DNA of 64,000 nucleotides from an uncultured Chromatiaceae bacterium (GTDB lineage: Bacteria; Pseudomonadota; Gammaproteobacteria; Enterobacterales; Alteromonadaceae): positions 22,010-86,009 of the forward strand of contig CAMLRA010000002.1 of NCBI GenBank assembly GCA_946482325.1, given 5' to 3'. Below the pieces are notes generated by a model. That model was not told the origin of the DNA, did not search any database, and saw nothing but the letters and a program-made list of their open reading frames with translations. Positions 44,154-55,000 of this stretch are shown one piece after another (the stretch's first letter is position 1; each line of letters begins with the position of its first letter). The position numbers and the translations under genes are program-made.

Positions 44154-45566
44154 ATGGGCCAGACTTTATATCAGAAGATTTACCAGAGCCACGTGGTCGG
44201 CGCCTTAAACGGCAGCACCGATTTATTGTTTGTTGACCGCCATCTCATCCACGAAGTGACCAGCCCACAGGCTTTTGCCGGGCTGCGTCAGGCCGGGCGC
44301 AAAGTGCGCCGGCCGGATTTAACTTTCGCCACGATGGACCACAACACCTCAACGCAAGTGCGCAGCTACGACGCCGCCGGCGAAACCTCGCGTAAACAGC
44401 TGGAAGCCTTGGCTGCTAACTGCGCCGAAAGTGGCATTGAACTGCTGGATTTGTATCACCCGGACCAGGGGATTGTGCACGTGATTGGCCCGGAGCTGGG
44501 CTTAACCCAGCCCGGCATGATCATCGTCTGCGGCGATTCACACACCTCCACCCACGGTGCTTTTGGCGCTATCGCCTTTGGTATCGGCACTTCAGAAGTC
44601 GAGCACGTGCTGGCGACACAAACACTGCCGCAGCAAGTCGCTAAAACACTGAAAGTGGAAGTCACCGGCACGCTGTCGCCATTTGTCACGCCAAAAGATG
44701 TGATTCTGGCGGTGATTGGCGCTTTAGGCACGGCCGGTGGTAACGGTTATGTTGCGGAATTCTGTGGTGATGCGATTAAAGGCATGACGATGGAAGGACG
44801 GATGACGCTGTGTAATATGAGCATTGAAATGGGTGCCAAAGCAGGCCTGATTGCACCGGACGCCACCACTTTTGCCTATTTACAAGGCCGCCGTTTTGCA
44901 CCCAAAGCAGAACATTGGGATGCCGCAGTGAGCTACTGGCAAAGTCTGTATTCAGATGCCGACGCGCAATTTGACAAAGTCGTAAGCATCGACGGCAGCC
45001 AAATCAAACCACAAGTGACCTGGGGCACCAACCCGGAACAAGTGATTGCGATTGACCAGCCAGTCCCGGCGCCAGAATCTTTTACTGACCTGATTAAAGC
45101 CGACGCGGCGCGCCGCGCGCTGACATACATGGGCTTAGAGGCTGGCCAGAAGCTAACTGATGTGGCTGTCGACGTGGTATTTATCGGTTCCTGTACCAAC
45201 AGCCGGATTGAAGATTTACGTGCCGCCGCTGCTGTGGTCGCCGGCAAAACCGTCGCCGCCGGTGTGCGTGCTTTAGTAGTACCGGGCTCAGGTCAGGTGA
45301 AACGTCAGGCGGAAGCAGAAGGCTTAGCCGATACCTTCAAAGCCGCCGGTTTTGAATGGCGTGAACCGGGCTGTTCGATGTGCCTTGGCATGAACGATGA
45401 CCGCGTCGATGCTGGTCAGCGCTGCGCCTCGACGTCCAACCGTAACTTTGAAGGCCGGCAGGGCCGCGGCAGCCGCACCCATTTAGTCAGCCCGGCGATG
45501 GCCGCCGCGGCGGCAATTCACGGCAAATTTGTTGATGTGGCCACTTTAACCGGAGCAAGCGCATGA
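44154..45566 (+). CDS. leuC: 3-isopropylmalate dehydratase large subunit
   Basis: 470 residues; aconitase-type subunit carrying the [4Fe-4S] cluster that isomerises 2- to 3-isopropylmalate with LeuD. Seen: [65 protein letters not shown], and cluster cysteines in [14 protein letters not shown] and [13 protein letters not shown]. Start at 44154 preceded by AAGGAG; frames extending upstream overlap leuB. Its stop overlaps leuD (ATGA). Confidence 0.97.
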   Translation: MGQTLYQKIYQSHVVGALNGSTDLLFVDRHLIHEVTSPQAFAGLRQAGRKVRRPDLTFATMDHNTSTQVRSYDAAGETSRKQLEALAANCAESGIELLDLYHPDQGIVHVIGPELGLTQPGMIIVCGDSHTSTHGAFGAIAFGIGTSEVEHVLATQTLPQQVAKTLKVEVTGTLSPFVTPKDVILAVIGALGTAGGNGYVAEFCGDAIKGMTMEGRMTLCNMSIEMGAKAGLIAPDATTFAYLQGRRFAPKAEHWDAAVSYWQSLYSDADAQFDKVVSIDGSQIKPQVTWGTNPEQVIAIDQPVPAPESFTDLIKADAARRALTYMGLEAGQKLTDVAVDVVFIGSCTNSRIEDLRAAAAVVAGKTVAAGVRALVVPGSGQVKRQAEAEGLADTFKAAGFEWREPGCSMCLGMNDDRVDAGQRCASTSNRNFEGRQGRGSRTHLVSPAMAAAAAIHGKFVDVATLTGASA

Positions 45567-46165
45567 GTGAGATCTTCGCCAAGGGCCTGGTGTGCCCGCT
45601 GGACAAAAATAACGTCGATACCGACCAAATCATCCCGAAGCAGTTTTTAACTTCGGTCAGCCGCGACGGTTTTGCTGAAGCGCTGTTTTTTGACTGGCGT
45701 TATCTGGCCGACGGCAGCGCTAACCCGGAATTTGTGCTGAACGAGCCACAATATCAGGGCGCATCTGTGCTGCTCACCCGCGCCAACTTTGGTTGTGGAT
45801 CCAGCCGCGAGCATGCGCCCTGGGCCATACAGCAATATGGTTTTAACGTCATCATCGCCGAAAGTTTTGCTGATATTTTCTTTAATAACAGCATCAACAA
45901 CGGCATGTTGCTGATAAGCCTCAGCGCCGCCAACATCGATTTCCTGTTTAACCGCTGCAAACAAGGCCCGCAGCAGTGGCAAATTGATTTGGCCAATCAG
46001 GAAATCTTACTCGGCAACAATGCGGCCATTGGTTTTAGCATTGATGCGGATATTAAACAGCGTCTGCTCAGCGGCCTGGATTTTATCGGCGCCAGCGAAA
46101 CCTTCAGTCCGCAGATTGACCAGTACGAAGCGCGCCGCCGCGCGGCGCAGCCGTGGTTGGGCTAA
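45563..46165 (+). CDS. leuD: 3-isopropylmalate dehydratase small subunit
   Basis: 200 residues, as in E. coli (201). Seen: [36 protein letters not shown] and [16 protein letters not shown], the swivel-domain signatures. The start overlaps leuC by 4 bp. Last gene of the operon, followed by a terminator. Confidence 0.97.
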   Translation: MSEIFAKGLVCPLDKNNVDTDQIIPKQFLTSVSRDGFAEALFFDWRYLADGSANPEFVLNEPQYQGASVLLTRANFGCGSSREHAPWAIQQYGFNVIIAESFADIFFNNSINNGMLLISLSAANIDFLFNRCKQGPQQWQIDLANQEILLGNNAAIGFSIDADIKQRLLSGLDFIGASETFSPQIDQYEARRRAAQPWLG

Positions 46166-46175
46166 TTGGCTGCAG

Positions 46176-46210
46176 ACAGCGATGTACGTTCGCAGTACGT
46201 CGCTGTTTTT
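46176..46210 (+). terminator. leu operon terminator
   Basis: 12-bp stem ACAGCGATGTAC / GTACGTCGCTGT with one G-T pair, loop GTTCGCA, then TTTTT; 11 bp after the leuD stop. Confidence 0.85.
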
Positions 46211-46419
46211 CTTCTGTTTTCAGCAAGTTTTCAGCATCTTCCATTCATATTTATCAAGCTTCGTTTACAGTTCACACACCTATCACCCTATAACAGGGAA
46301 ACGTCTAAATTTATTGGGTAAAACAATAACTTCCTGACTATGCTCGATCGGTAACACGCAAATACATCAGGGTCTGTGAAGCTGTCGGAACCCGGGGCCA
46401 AGCGCAGGACAAGCCGACA

Positions 46420-48624
46420 GTGCATACCGAAAATCTGACGATCCTGTTTGTTGATATTGCCGGCTTTACAGCCACCACCAACCGCCAGTCGCGCCGGCAA
46501 AACGCCTCTTTGCTGCAAAATTTTGAAAGCCTGTTAAAACCACAAATTAAGCGCTTTTCCGGCCAGCTGGTGAAATCGATTGGTGATGCGTTATTGCTGA
46601 CCTTCCGCTCGCCAACTGACGCCATGTTATGTGCCTGCCGTATGCAGGACCGGCTGGCACTGCACCACCAACAACATCCGGAAGAACAACCTATTGTGGT
46701 CCGTATCGCCGCCCATTTGGGGGAAGTCCGCACCGCCCGCCATGACATCTTTGGGGAAGCCGTTAATCTGGCGTCGCGCATTGAAGCCGTGACGCCGCCG
46801 GGTGAGATTTATTTGTCTGAGGCGGTGTTTCTGGCGATGAATAAAACCGAAGTGCAGGTTACTGAGGTCGGTTTGTTTCAGCTTGAAGGCTTCAACCACG
46901 CCTTACATTTGTATCAGGTCTGCCACTGTGCGCCACCGGCGCTGCCCTTTGGCAGCCACAGCGCGGATTTATTGCCGGTCAGCCAGCCGGCACTGCAACG
47001 CGGCGCATTGGTGGCGGCGACGGTGCTGCTGTGCGCCGGACTGAGCTGGTGGTTCTGGTCGCAACAAGAGTTCCAACCCAATCTGCCAACGCAGTTAGCG
47101 CCTGCTAAGGCAGCACGTTATGTTGCTGTCGATGCGCCGGCGCTGGATGAAGTAGCGTTTAGTGCGGAGCAGCAATTTGGTCTGGTCAATGCGGTGTTTC
47201 AGGCGATTGAACAGGTGCCCGGTTATTATCCGGCCGATCAACAGACCGCGCCGCAGGCCGCGGAACGGATCCGGCTCCAGGTCAGTACAGCGGTTTATCC
47301 AAAACCCAATACTGTGACTGTGCATTTTCAAAAAGCCGGCGTCGCCGGGTTGACGCTGGAATGGCAGGCCGATCAGACCGAAGCTCTGCTGCAAAAAGTC
47401 AGTCAAAGTGTAGTGCGCCAGCTCGGCGGTCAGCCGGACACAGCCGAACCGCAGCGTCAGCTCGACCCTGCGGTGTTTCAGCTGTGGCTCAAAGCTGAAT
47501 ATCAATTATCTATAGCGCGGCAAAAAAACGAACTGGCGGCGGTGCAGACGGTTTTACAGTTGCTGGACCAAGGCGGTGCTTCATTGCAACAATACCGCCC
47601 CGCCCAACGCAGCAAATGCAGCGCTGGCACGCTGCTGTACCAGCTCAATCAACAGCCGGCGGTGTTAGAACAAATCCATCCTGCCTGCCAGGCGCTGACA
47701 GGCCCGGCCGCAACCGCCGCGGACTGGCTGGTTTATGGCCAATATCAGAGTCTGCGCGGTGAATTTAACAGCGCGGAACAGGCTTTGCAGCAGGCCATTG
47801 CGCTGCGCCCTGGTTCCGCCACCGCCTACACCGAACTGGCCCGCTTGTATCAGGCCGCAAATCTGCCGCTGGAAGCAGAACGGGTCTACCAACAGGCCGT
47901 GCTGATGCAACCGGAACATTGGTACGCGCTACAGGCCTTGGCAGTATTTCAGCTGGAACGCGGTTACCTCGACAGTGCTGTCGCCAACTTTAAGAAAGTA
48001 ATAGCCCTGCTGCCGCACAGTGCCAATGCACTGACCAATCTGGGCTCCGCCTATTTACTGCAGGGCCAAATTCAGGCCGCCGCCGACACTTATCAGGCCG
48101 CGCTGGAACTCAGTGCTGAAGCATCAACCCAGGCTAATCTGGCGACCATTTATTATTACCTCGGCCGGATGCCGGACGCGATCCGGTTGTATCAGCAAGC
48201 CCTGCTGCAACTGCCGGATAAATTTGAACTACATGGCAACATTGCCGACGCCTATCGCCAAAGCGGCGCCAGCACTGATGCCAACCGGCATTATACGCAG
48301 GCGCTGCAACTGCTGAGCCGGCAACACCGGCTGGATTCACGTGAGCTGGCGCTGCAAGCGCATTACCTGAGCCATTCCGACCTGCAACAGGCCAGCAGCC
48401 TGATGGCCAGCGCTTTAACGCAGGACAACAAAAACGCTGAGATTTGGCTACTGGACGCCATGTTGCAAATCAGGCTGGGCCAGCCGGCAGCGGGCATGGC
48501 GTCGGTCCGTCAGGCGCTGCAGTATGGTTTTCCGGCCAAACTGCTGGCTGTTGAACCCGATCTCGTCAGCCTCAGCAACAAAGCCGAATTTCAGAAACTG
48601 ATCCACCCAACCACAGGACGCTGA
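46420..48624 (+). CDS. Class III adenylate/guanylate cyclase fused to TPR repeats
   Basis: 734 residues. Cyclase domain at about 1-165: ILFVDIAGFTATTNR (metal-binding Asp), FSGQLVKSIGDALLLTF (second metal Asp), VNLASRIEAVTPPGEIYLSE. One membrane span at about 193-210 (LVAATVLLCAGLSWWFW), then a periplasmic region with about five TPR units (about 430-710), e.g. SATAYTELARLYQAANLPLEAERVYQQAV and SANALTNLGSAYLLQGQIQAAADTYQAAL. Start is GTG at 46420 with the cyclase beginning at once, so no earlier sensor domain. It would make cAMP or cGMP under control of extracytoplasmic TPR contacts; nucleotide specificity not determined. Confidence 0.88.
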   Translation: MHTENLTILFVDIAGFTATTNRQSRRQNASLLQNFESLLKPQIKRFSGQLVKSIGDALLLTFRSPTDAMLCACRMQDRLALHHQQHPEEQPIVVRIAAHLGEVRTARHDIFGEAVNLASRIEAVTPPGEIYLSEAVFLAMNKTEVQVTEVGLFQLEGFNHALHLYQVCHCAPPALPFGSHSADLLPVSQPALQRGALVAATVLLCAGLSWWFWSQQEFQPNLPTQLAPAKAARYVAVDAPALDEVAFSAEQQFGLVNAVFQAIEQVPGYYPADQQTAPQAAERIRLQVSTAVYPKPNTVTVHFQKAGVAGLTLEWQADQTEALLQKVSQSVVRQLGGQPDTAEPQRQLDPAVFQLWLKAEYQLSIARQKNELAAVQTVLQLLDQGGASLQQYRPAQRSKCSAGTLLYQLNQQPAVLEQIHPACQALTGPAATAADWLVYGQYQSLRGEFNSAEQALQQAIALRPGSATAYTELARLYQAANLPLEAERVYQQAVLMQPEHWYALQALAVFQLERGYLDSAVANFKKVIALLPHSANALTNLGSAYLLQGQIQAAADTYQAALELSAEASTQANLATIYYYLGRMPDAIRLYQQALLQLPDKFELHGNIADAYRQSGASTDANRHYTQALQLLSRQHRLDSRELALQAHYLSHSDLQQASSLMASALTQDNKNAEIWLLDAMLQIRLGQPAAGMASVRQALQYGFPAKLLAVEPDLVSLSNKAEFQKLIHPTTGR

Positions 48625-48626
48625 TT

Positions 48627-49088
48627 ATGCACAAACCTCTGTATTTGCTGATGTTCCTCTTTGGCTTTGCGTTGAACGCCAACGCCGCCTGTCCGAATCA
48701 AAGTAATGATGCCAGCATCTTGCTGCAAAACACCGCGGGCGTGGTGACCTTTGCCGATCAAGCCGATAAAGACTGCCAGGTGCTGAACGATTCTCCGCAA
48801 CGTGCGGTGTTCTGGGTGTTTCAGGGCATGAAGCAGGATTGTATGCCGGCGGGTTCCGGCAAGTGCCGCATAGAATTGCAACAGGTTGACAGTAACACTC
48901 AGAGCAAGGTCAATTGTCACCCGAATGGCAATGATTTTGTCTGTATGCTGAATGTACACCGGCTGAAAAGCGGCTGCGATCGGGCTGACCCAGGCTCGGC
49001 CAACTGCTCAATCTCTTATCTGGTGTTTTATCAAAACCAGAAAGTCGACCCGACCATCATTATTAATCCGCGGCCAAGTGTCGACTAA
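48627..49088 (+). CDS. Secreted Cys-containing protein after the cyclase gene
   Basis: 153 residues. Signal peptide MHKPLYLLMFLFGFALNANA, mature start near ACPNQSND; eight cysteines in the mature part (including DCQVL, QDCMPAG, GKCRIEL, NCHPNG, FVCML, GCDRAD, NCSISY), suggesting disulfides in the periplasm. Not recognised. It begins 2 bp after the cyclase stop, so the two are one operon and this could be a ligand or partner of the periplasmic TPR region; that is inference. Confidence 0.75.
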   Translation: MHKPLYLLMFLFGFALNANAACPNQSNDASILLQNTAGVVTFADQADKDCQVLNDSPQRAVFWVFQGMKQDCMPAGSGKCRIELQQVDSNTQSKVNCHPNGNDFVCMLNVHRLKSGCDRADPGSANCSISYLVFYQNQKVDPTIIINPRPSVD

Positions 49089-49113
49089 GCACCACGCCGT
49101 ACGGCGTGGTGCT
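49088..49113. other. Perfect 26-nt palindrome between convergent genes
   Basis: AGCACCACGCCGT followed by ACGGCGTGGTGCT, inside the 30-bp gap between convergent genes. No T-run on either side, so not a classic terminator; may protect both mRNA 3' ends. Confidence 0.55.
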
Positions 49114-49118
49114 GCGGT

Positions 49119-50756
49119 TCAGAGCCCGCCAGTGATAGTCTGACGGATGCTGATATCCCGCAGTTGCTGTTCCTGACGCGGATCGCGGATGGATAAACCG
49201 CTGGCATCGAGCGGCGCTGCCGCCGGTGTGTCGGCTTGTTGCGTCACCGCAACCACCGGACAGCTGTTATTGCCGGCATAAAACAACGCGGTTTTTAACA
49301 GGCCTTCCTGCGCATCACCAAGCGGTTTGCTCAGGTCGTCCGCTGCCGGGCAGCCTTTGATATCTGCGGCGAATTGAGGCGCCGGTTTTGGGGTGAAACC
49401 TGCGGCATAGTCACCAAAACCTTTGGCGTTGACGCCGCTGAACTGAATGGTGAAATAAGTGGTACCGCAGTTGTCGGTCGGATAAAAGCCATAAGGTTTA
49501 CCACAGGTTTTACCGCCGATCTGGATCACCTCAACATCAATACCGCGCAGCGCGTTGATAAAGGCTTCACTGGCCGAGCAGGTGTTGTCAGTCGTCAGCA
49601 CAAAAATCCGGTTCAGGCTCAGGTTCGGTAAAGTCTGACTGGTCAGGCGCCCGGCACTGTAGTCGATGCCGCGGCCATAAAACGGCGTTGGCTCCAGCGC
49701 CTCACCGGTCACAGGATCAGTGTTCGGATATTTGTCATTAAACTGCAGCTTGTCGAAAAAACGCGACTGGATTTGATTCGGCCCACTGACCATGTAACCA
49801 AACTGCGAGGCCAACGCTAACAAACCACCGCCGTTGTAACGCAGGTCCACCACTAATTCGTTAACGGCAGCACTTCGGAATTGCTCCACAGCACTAATCA
49901 GCTGCGGCTGCGCTGCGGCGATATGCGTATTAAACTGCAGATATCCGACTTTTTTACTGCCACTTTGCAGTACTTTGACGTTATGTACCGGCACTGTCGA
50001 CACATCGGCTGATTGCAAAGTGAAGGATTTGCGGCTGCCGTCCGCTTGTTGCACCGTAAACTGGTGGCTTTCACCGGCTTTGGCCGGGAATAACGCGGCA
50101 TTGATGGTATTGACGCCAGTCTGGGTATTATCGTTGACGAAATCGATACCATCGACTTCCAACAGCTTAGAACCACGGCTCAGCAACGCGGTCGCCGCCG
50201 GACTGCCGGGTTCAGTGTACGCAACAGTCAGCTGACGCGGAGGCCGGGTCGCAGTGAAAATCCACTCGATACCATAACCGCTGGTGACCGCAGATTGGGT
50301 CTGCTTTTTGTACTCCGCAGTATCCTGATAAAAATGGAAATTGTCTTTAGCGGCGCCAGAATCGGTTTTGTTGCTGGTTTTCAGCACATCAAAATAGGCC
50401 AAAGTGCTGTAAGCGGCCGGGTCCAGATCGGGCAGTTCCTTGTACCACAGGTAAGTTCTGTTGCTCCAGGACCGCAGCCAGAGCTTTTCATGCATGGCAG
50501 TACCGGCTTTGTCCGGATAGGCACTGTTACTGAAAGGGTCGATCCCGCTGCGTGGCGTGGCGCAGAAGTTCTGTAATGTCGACTCTGCAGCATATTGGCC
50601 GGCCACCCAGGATGGCGCCGTTGGGGTAGTGGGTGTTGTGGTGCCGGTACCAGGTGTAGTGCCGCTGTTGCTGTCGCCACTGGTCCCACCGCCGCCACAA
50701 GCCCAGAGCAAACTCGAACTAAAGACGATAATGCTGCTGTATAACCACTGTTTCAT
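49119..50756 (-). CDS. S41-family serine peptidase lipoprotein
   Basis: 545 residues. Lipoprotein signal MKQWLYSSIIVFSSSLLWAC with Cys and a GGGG/Thr-Pro-rich tether; PDZ-like region (about 205-290: GSPAATALLSRGSKLLEVDGIDF); C-terminal-processing-peptidase core with VGYLQFNTHI, LVVDLRYNGGGLLALA, and the nucleophile region LTTDNTCSASEAFINALRG followed by IGGKTCGKPYG, whose Ser and Lys fit the S41 dyad. Start at 50756 has GGAGTG upstream and begins the signal peptide. Probably degrades peptides at the outer membrane. Divergent from the HD-GYP gene. Confidence 0.9.
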   Translation of the reverse strand: MKQWLYSSIIVFSSSLLWACGGGGTSGDSNSGTTPGTGTTTPTTPTAPSWVAGQYAAESTLQNFCATPRSGIDPFSNSAYPDKAGTAMHEKLWLRSWSNRTYLWYKELPDLDPAAYSTLAYFDVLKTSNKTDSGAAKDNFHFYQDTAEYKKQTQSAVTSGYGIEWIFTATRPPRQLTVAYTEPGSPAATALLSRGSKLLEVDGIDFVNDNTQTGVNTINAALFPAKAGESHQFTVQQADGSRKSFTLQSADVSTVPVHNVKVLQSGSKKVGYLQFNTHIAAAQPQLISAVEQFRSAAVNELVVDLRYNGGGLLALASQFGYMVSGPNQIQSRFFDKLQFNDKYPNTDPVTGEALEPTPFYGRGIDYSAGRLTSQTLPNLSLNRIFVLTTDNTCSASEAFINALRGIDVEVIQIGGKTCGKPYGFYPTDNCGTTYFTIQFSGVNAKGFGDYAAGFTPKPAPQFAADIKGCPAADDLSKPLGDAQEGLLKTALFYAGNNSCPVVAVTQQADTPAAAPLDASGLSIRDPRQEQQLRDISIRQTITGGL

Positions 50757-50927
50757 CAGACACTCCAGACTTATTGATCCATTATTTCTGCAGAATGATA
50801 ACAAAAAGTTATCGCCGAAGTTAATTACTTGCCCTACGTCAATCAAGCTTGATTTGCCAGCTGCATTTGTTGCAAAAATCGCCAATTGTTTCCACACTCA
50901 GGCAGTGTACACACAAGGAGCATCGTG

Positions 50928-52079
50928 ATGACCAGTCTGGCCCCAGGTCAAGTTCTGCAACTGTTTCAGGGCGAAGGCAGTGTTAACCAACGTTTGGCTA
51001 ATCTACACAACCGTGTTCTGCAAACTATGCCTGCTATCAGCCGGATCGCCTGCGCCTTGTATGAGCCATCCGGAGAACTGCTGAAAACGTTTATAAATAG
51101 TACCCGCGATGGTCAAGCTATCAGTGGCTATGAAGCCAGACTGGATAGTTGTGGCGAACTGAGTCTGCTTGCAAAAAATGGCAGCTGCCGGGTCATTGAC
51201 GATATCCCACTGCAAATCAAATCAGGTAATCACCATTCCGACTGGCTCTTATCACAACCCTATCGCAGTTCCTTTACCGTTCCTATGTACGACAATGGCG
51301 GCTTTTTAGGTTTTATCTTTTTTGATTCTGCAGAGCCTGGTTATTTTGATAGCCGTGTTCAACGCGACCTGTTGTTATATTGCAATCTGATAAATATGGC
51401 GTTATCTGCCGAACTCTCAGCAGTCCGCGCCGTTTTAGTATCAGCACAAGTGGCGCGCGAGTTTGTAGATTTACGTGATTTTGAGACTGGCGCCCATCTG
51501 GAACGAATGGCGCAATATGCCCGGCTTATTGCAAAAGCTGTTGCAGATGATTTTCAGCTCAGCGATGAAACCATTGAACATATCTATCTGTTTGCTCCAT
51601 TACATGATATCGGCAAAATCGGTATCCCAGATCAGGTCCTGCTTAAACAAGGACCGCTGACTAACGACGAAAGGATGTTGATGCAGACACATGTGGAAAA
51701 AGGTGAGCAGCTGATGCACAAAGTCATTGGTGATTTCGGTTTGCAACACCTGCCGGACTCAGAGATTATGCACAATATTGTGGCGTGCCATCATGAGTTT
51801 CTGGATGGTTCAGGCTACCCGCGTGGCTTGCGTGGTGACGAGATACCTATCGAGGCCCGCATCGTTACAGTAGCGGATATATTTGATGCACTAACCAGTC
51901 AGCGGCCCTATAAAAAGCCTTGGACAGCTGAAGCAGCGATGCAGGAACTTCGCCGAATGGCTGAAACAGGCCGGATCGATATGCGCTGTGTTGAAGCTTT
52001 AGCCGGACAGATCGAAAAAGCTCAATGGATTGCCCGGAATTTTGTCGATACTCATGCCGCGGAAAGCCTGTCCTACTAA
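50928..52079 (+). CDS. GAF/HD-GYP c-di-GMP phosphodiesterase
   Basis: 383 residues. N-terminal GAF-like sensor (about 30-165; RSSFTVPMYDNGGFLGFIFFDS). C-terminal HD-GYP domain (about 185-375) with LRDFETGAHLERMAQYARLI, LFAPLHDIGKIGIPDQVLLKQGPL, MQTHVEKGEQLM, HHEFLDGSGYPRGLRGDEIP and ADIFDALTSQRPYKK: all HD-GYP metal and substrate residues appear present, so it should hydrolyse c-di-GMP. AAGGAG eight bases before the ATG at 50928. Its 3' end overlaps the stop codon of the convergent GGDEF-EAL gene. Confidence 0.93.
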   Translation: MTSLAPGQVLQLFQGEGSVNQRLANLHNRVLQTMPAISRIACALYEPSGELLKTFINSTRDGQAISGYEARLDSCGELSLLAKNGSCRVIDDIPLQIKSGNHHSDWLLSQPYRSSFTVPMYDNGGFLGFIFFDSAEPGYFDSRVQRDLLLYCNLINMALSAELSAVRAVLVSAQVAREFVDLRDFETGAHLERMAQYARLIAKAVADDFQLSDETIEHIYLFAPLHDIGKIGIPDQVLLKQGPLTNDERMLMQTHVEKGEQLMHKVIGDFGLQHLPDSEIMHNIVACHHEFLDGSGYPRGLRGDEIPIEARIVTVADIFDALTSQRPYKKPWTAEAAMQELRRMAETGRIDMRCVEALAGQIEKAQWIARNFVDTHAAESLSY

Positions 52080-55000
52080 TTATTTATCCAACTGCACCAG
52101 GGGTGTTTAGTCTGCCATTGACAAATCCAGTCAGCGACCTCAGCTGCCGGCATCGGCTTTGCCACACCATAGCCCTGCGCCAGCTCACAGCCAATGCTTA
52201 GTAGGGCTTTGGCGTGCGCCATGGTTTCCACCCCTTCGGCAATCACACTCCGATCAAACACCTGCGCCAGTTGTACCACACCGGCGACAATATTGTGGTC
52301 GTCCGGATCTTCCAGCATATCGCGGACAAAACTCTGGTCGATTTTCAGACTATGCACCGGCAACTGACGCAAATAAGTCAAAGACGAATACCCGGTACCA
52401 AAATCATCGAGCGCAAAACGCACGCCAAAACCCTGACAGCGGCGTAAAGCGTCGCGCGCGGCGGCTAAATCACGGATGGCGGTGCTTTCCAGAATTTCCA
52501 ATTCAATCTGCCCCGGGCTCAGCTGCGGATAATGCTGCAACAAGCCGGACAACTGTGTAGCAAAGTCGTCATTCAGCAAATGGCTGGCACTGATATTAAT
52601 ACCCACTTCCAGATGAATGCCTTCCGCTAGCCAGCTGGCAGCCTGCATAATGCCGGCATGCAATACAAACTGACCAAACTGGCTTTCCAGCTCGCTGCCT
52701 TCAATAAAAGGCAAAAATGCCGCCGGCGACAATAAACCACGCTGCGGATGCTGCCAGCGGATCAGCGCTTCCACCCCCACGACTGCGCCACTGCGTAAAT
52801 TCACTTTCGGCTGATAAAACAACACAAATTGCTGCAGCTGCAGCGCTTCCTGCAGTTGCTCCAACATCATCCGGTGTTCCTGCGCTTCGCGCTCGTGCGC
52901 CGGGTCAAACCACTGAATGCGGTTGCGGCCAGCTTCTTTGGCCTGATACATCGCTTTGTCAGCATGGCGCAGCAGCGTATCCGGGTCAGCATTGTCATCA
53001 GGATATAAACTGACACCAATACTGCTGGTCAGCACGATTTCGAGACTGTCGAGCTGCAAAGGCCGGTTGACCGCCTGTAGCAGGCGTTTGACAATATGAT
53101 TGCCTTCCGGCAGAGCCGGCATATCCGACAGCAATACAACAAACTCGTCACCGCCAAGCCGCGCCAGCGTGTCGTCATGACGCAGTGCAGCCTGCAGCTG
53201 ATGACTCAGTGCCAACAATACCCGGTCACCGAAGGCAGTGCCGTGCTCTTCGTTAATCTGCTTAAAACCGTCGATATCAATCAGACAAACTGCACAACGT
53301 TGCCCGGTCTGCAAAGCCCGGATCAAGGTCTGATTAAAACGCGACAATAACAACCGCCGGTTAGGCAGGCCGGTTAAGGCGTCAAAATTCGCCACTTTGT
53401 CGAGCTCAGCGGCATGAGCTTTAAGCTGACTGATATCAGCAAAAATACCGATGTATTGCCGGATAATGCCATCCGCATCACGCACCACCGAAATTGACAA
53501 CATTTCGGTATACACTGAGCCGTCTTTGCGTTTATTGATGATTTCGCCGCGCCAGAAACCATGTTGTTGTAGTTGCCGCCACATCTGCTGATAAAAGCCT
53601 TTTTCATGCAGTCCGGACGATAAGATGCGCGGCGATTTGCCTTCAACTTCAGCGACGCTGTAACCGGTAATGCGGCAAAACGCCGGATTAACCCGGATGA
53701 TACGATTCTGGGCATCAACCAGCATCATGCCGTCATAACTGCCGGCAAACATCAGCTCTGCAAGGCGTAGCGTTTCTTCATTATTCCGACGCTGTTGAAT
53801 ATCAGAATGAGTGCCGGCCAGCTGCAACGGTGTGCCATCTGCAGTTCGCGTGACAATTTTGCCGCGGGTCAGCACCCAACGCCAGCTACCGTCTTTACAG
53901 CGCGCACGGAACTCCACTTCATGCAGCGGCGCCAAGCCTTGCAGATGTTGTTCAATCGACTGATGTACTGCAGCAAAATCCGCCGGATGCACCAGTTGCG
54001 GCCAGTTATCCGGCCGCACATCCATCTCACCGGGCTGATAGCCCAGCATAGTTTCAAAACGCTCACTGACTTGCATCCGCTGCTGCTGCAGGTCCCATTC
54101 CCAGAAGCCCTGCTCTGAACCTTCCAGTACCCGCTGCAACTGACGTTTTTGCCCGACCATCGCAGTGATATCGCGGGCGATACCAAAAGTACCGCATGGC
54201 TGTTGACGATGGTCGAACAAGGGGCCTTTACTGACCGAATACAGCTGTGTGCTACCGTCAGCAGCTTGCAGTTGTTCCTGAAAATGCATTACTTGTTGCT
54301 GTTGCCGCACTTTGGCATCATTTTGCTGCCACACCACAACCTGGGACGGGTCCAGCAATTCGATGTCGGTACGACCAATTATCTGACTGGCATCACGGCC
54401 AAAAGCGCGACAGGCCGCCTGATTCACTAACTGATATCGTCCGGCCGGATCTTTGGTAAACACAATATCGTCAGTACCTTCAATCACCGCATCTAATAAA
54501 CGCTGCTGCTGGCCCACGTGGTAAGTTTTATTGCGCAGTTGCTGGCATAACCAGCTGACAGTCACGCCGTTAATCGTTAAAAACAACCACTGCAGCTGCA
54601 TATACAGGCTTTGCTCCGGACCACTCAAGGTGTTCCGGACAATCCAGCCGACAGCCAGCGCTGATAACAAAGTGGCAAAAATACCGGGGCCAAAGCCACC
54701 GAAGACCGCAGCGAGAATGACTGGAAATAACTGCAGGATCATCATCGGCTTCGTGGCAATGTCCACCGGCAATAACAGCCGGAACCACAGCATCATGCCC
54801 ACCAGCAACGCCGCCAGCAGATAGTCACGCACCTGACTTTGCCGGTGATTGAGCGGCAACACACTGTGTTCTGTACCTACCGGCGAAGGCACATTCTTCA
54901 GCGCCAGCGACAAACCTACCGCGCTGACCAGCACAAACATCATGCCTTTGAGCATTGAAACTCTCAGCAGCTGTTCCGGGCTTATCAGCAGCAGCAAAAG

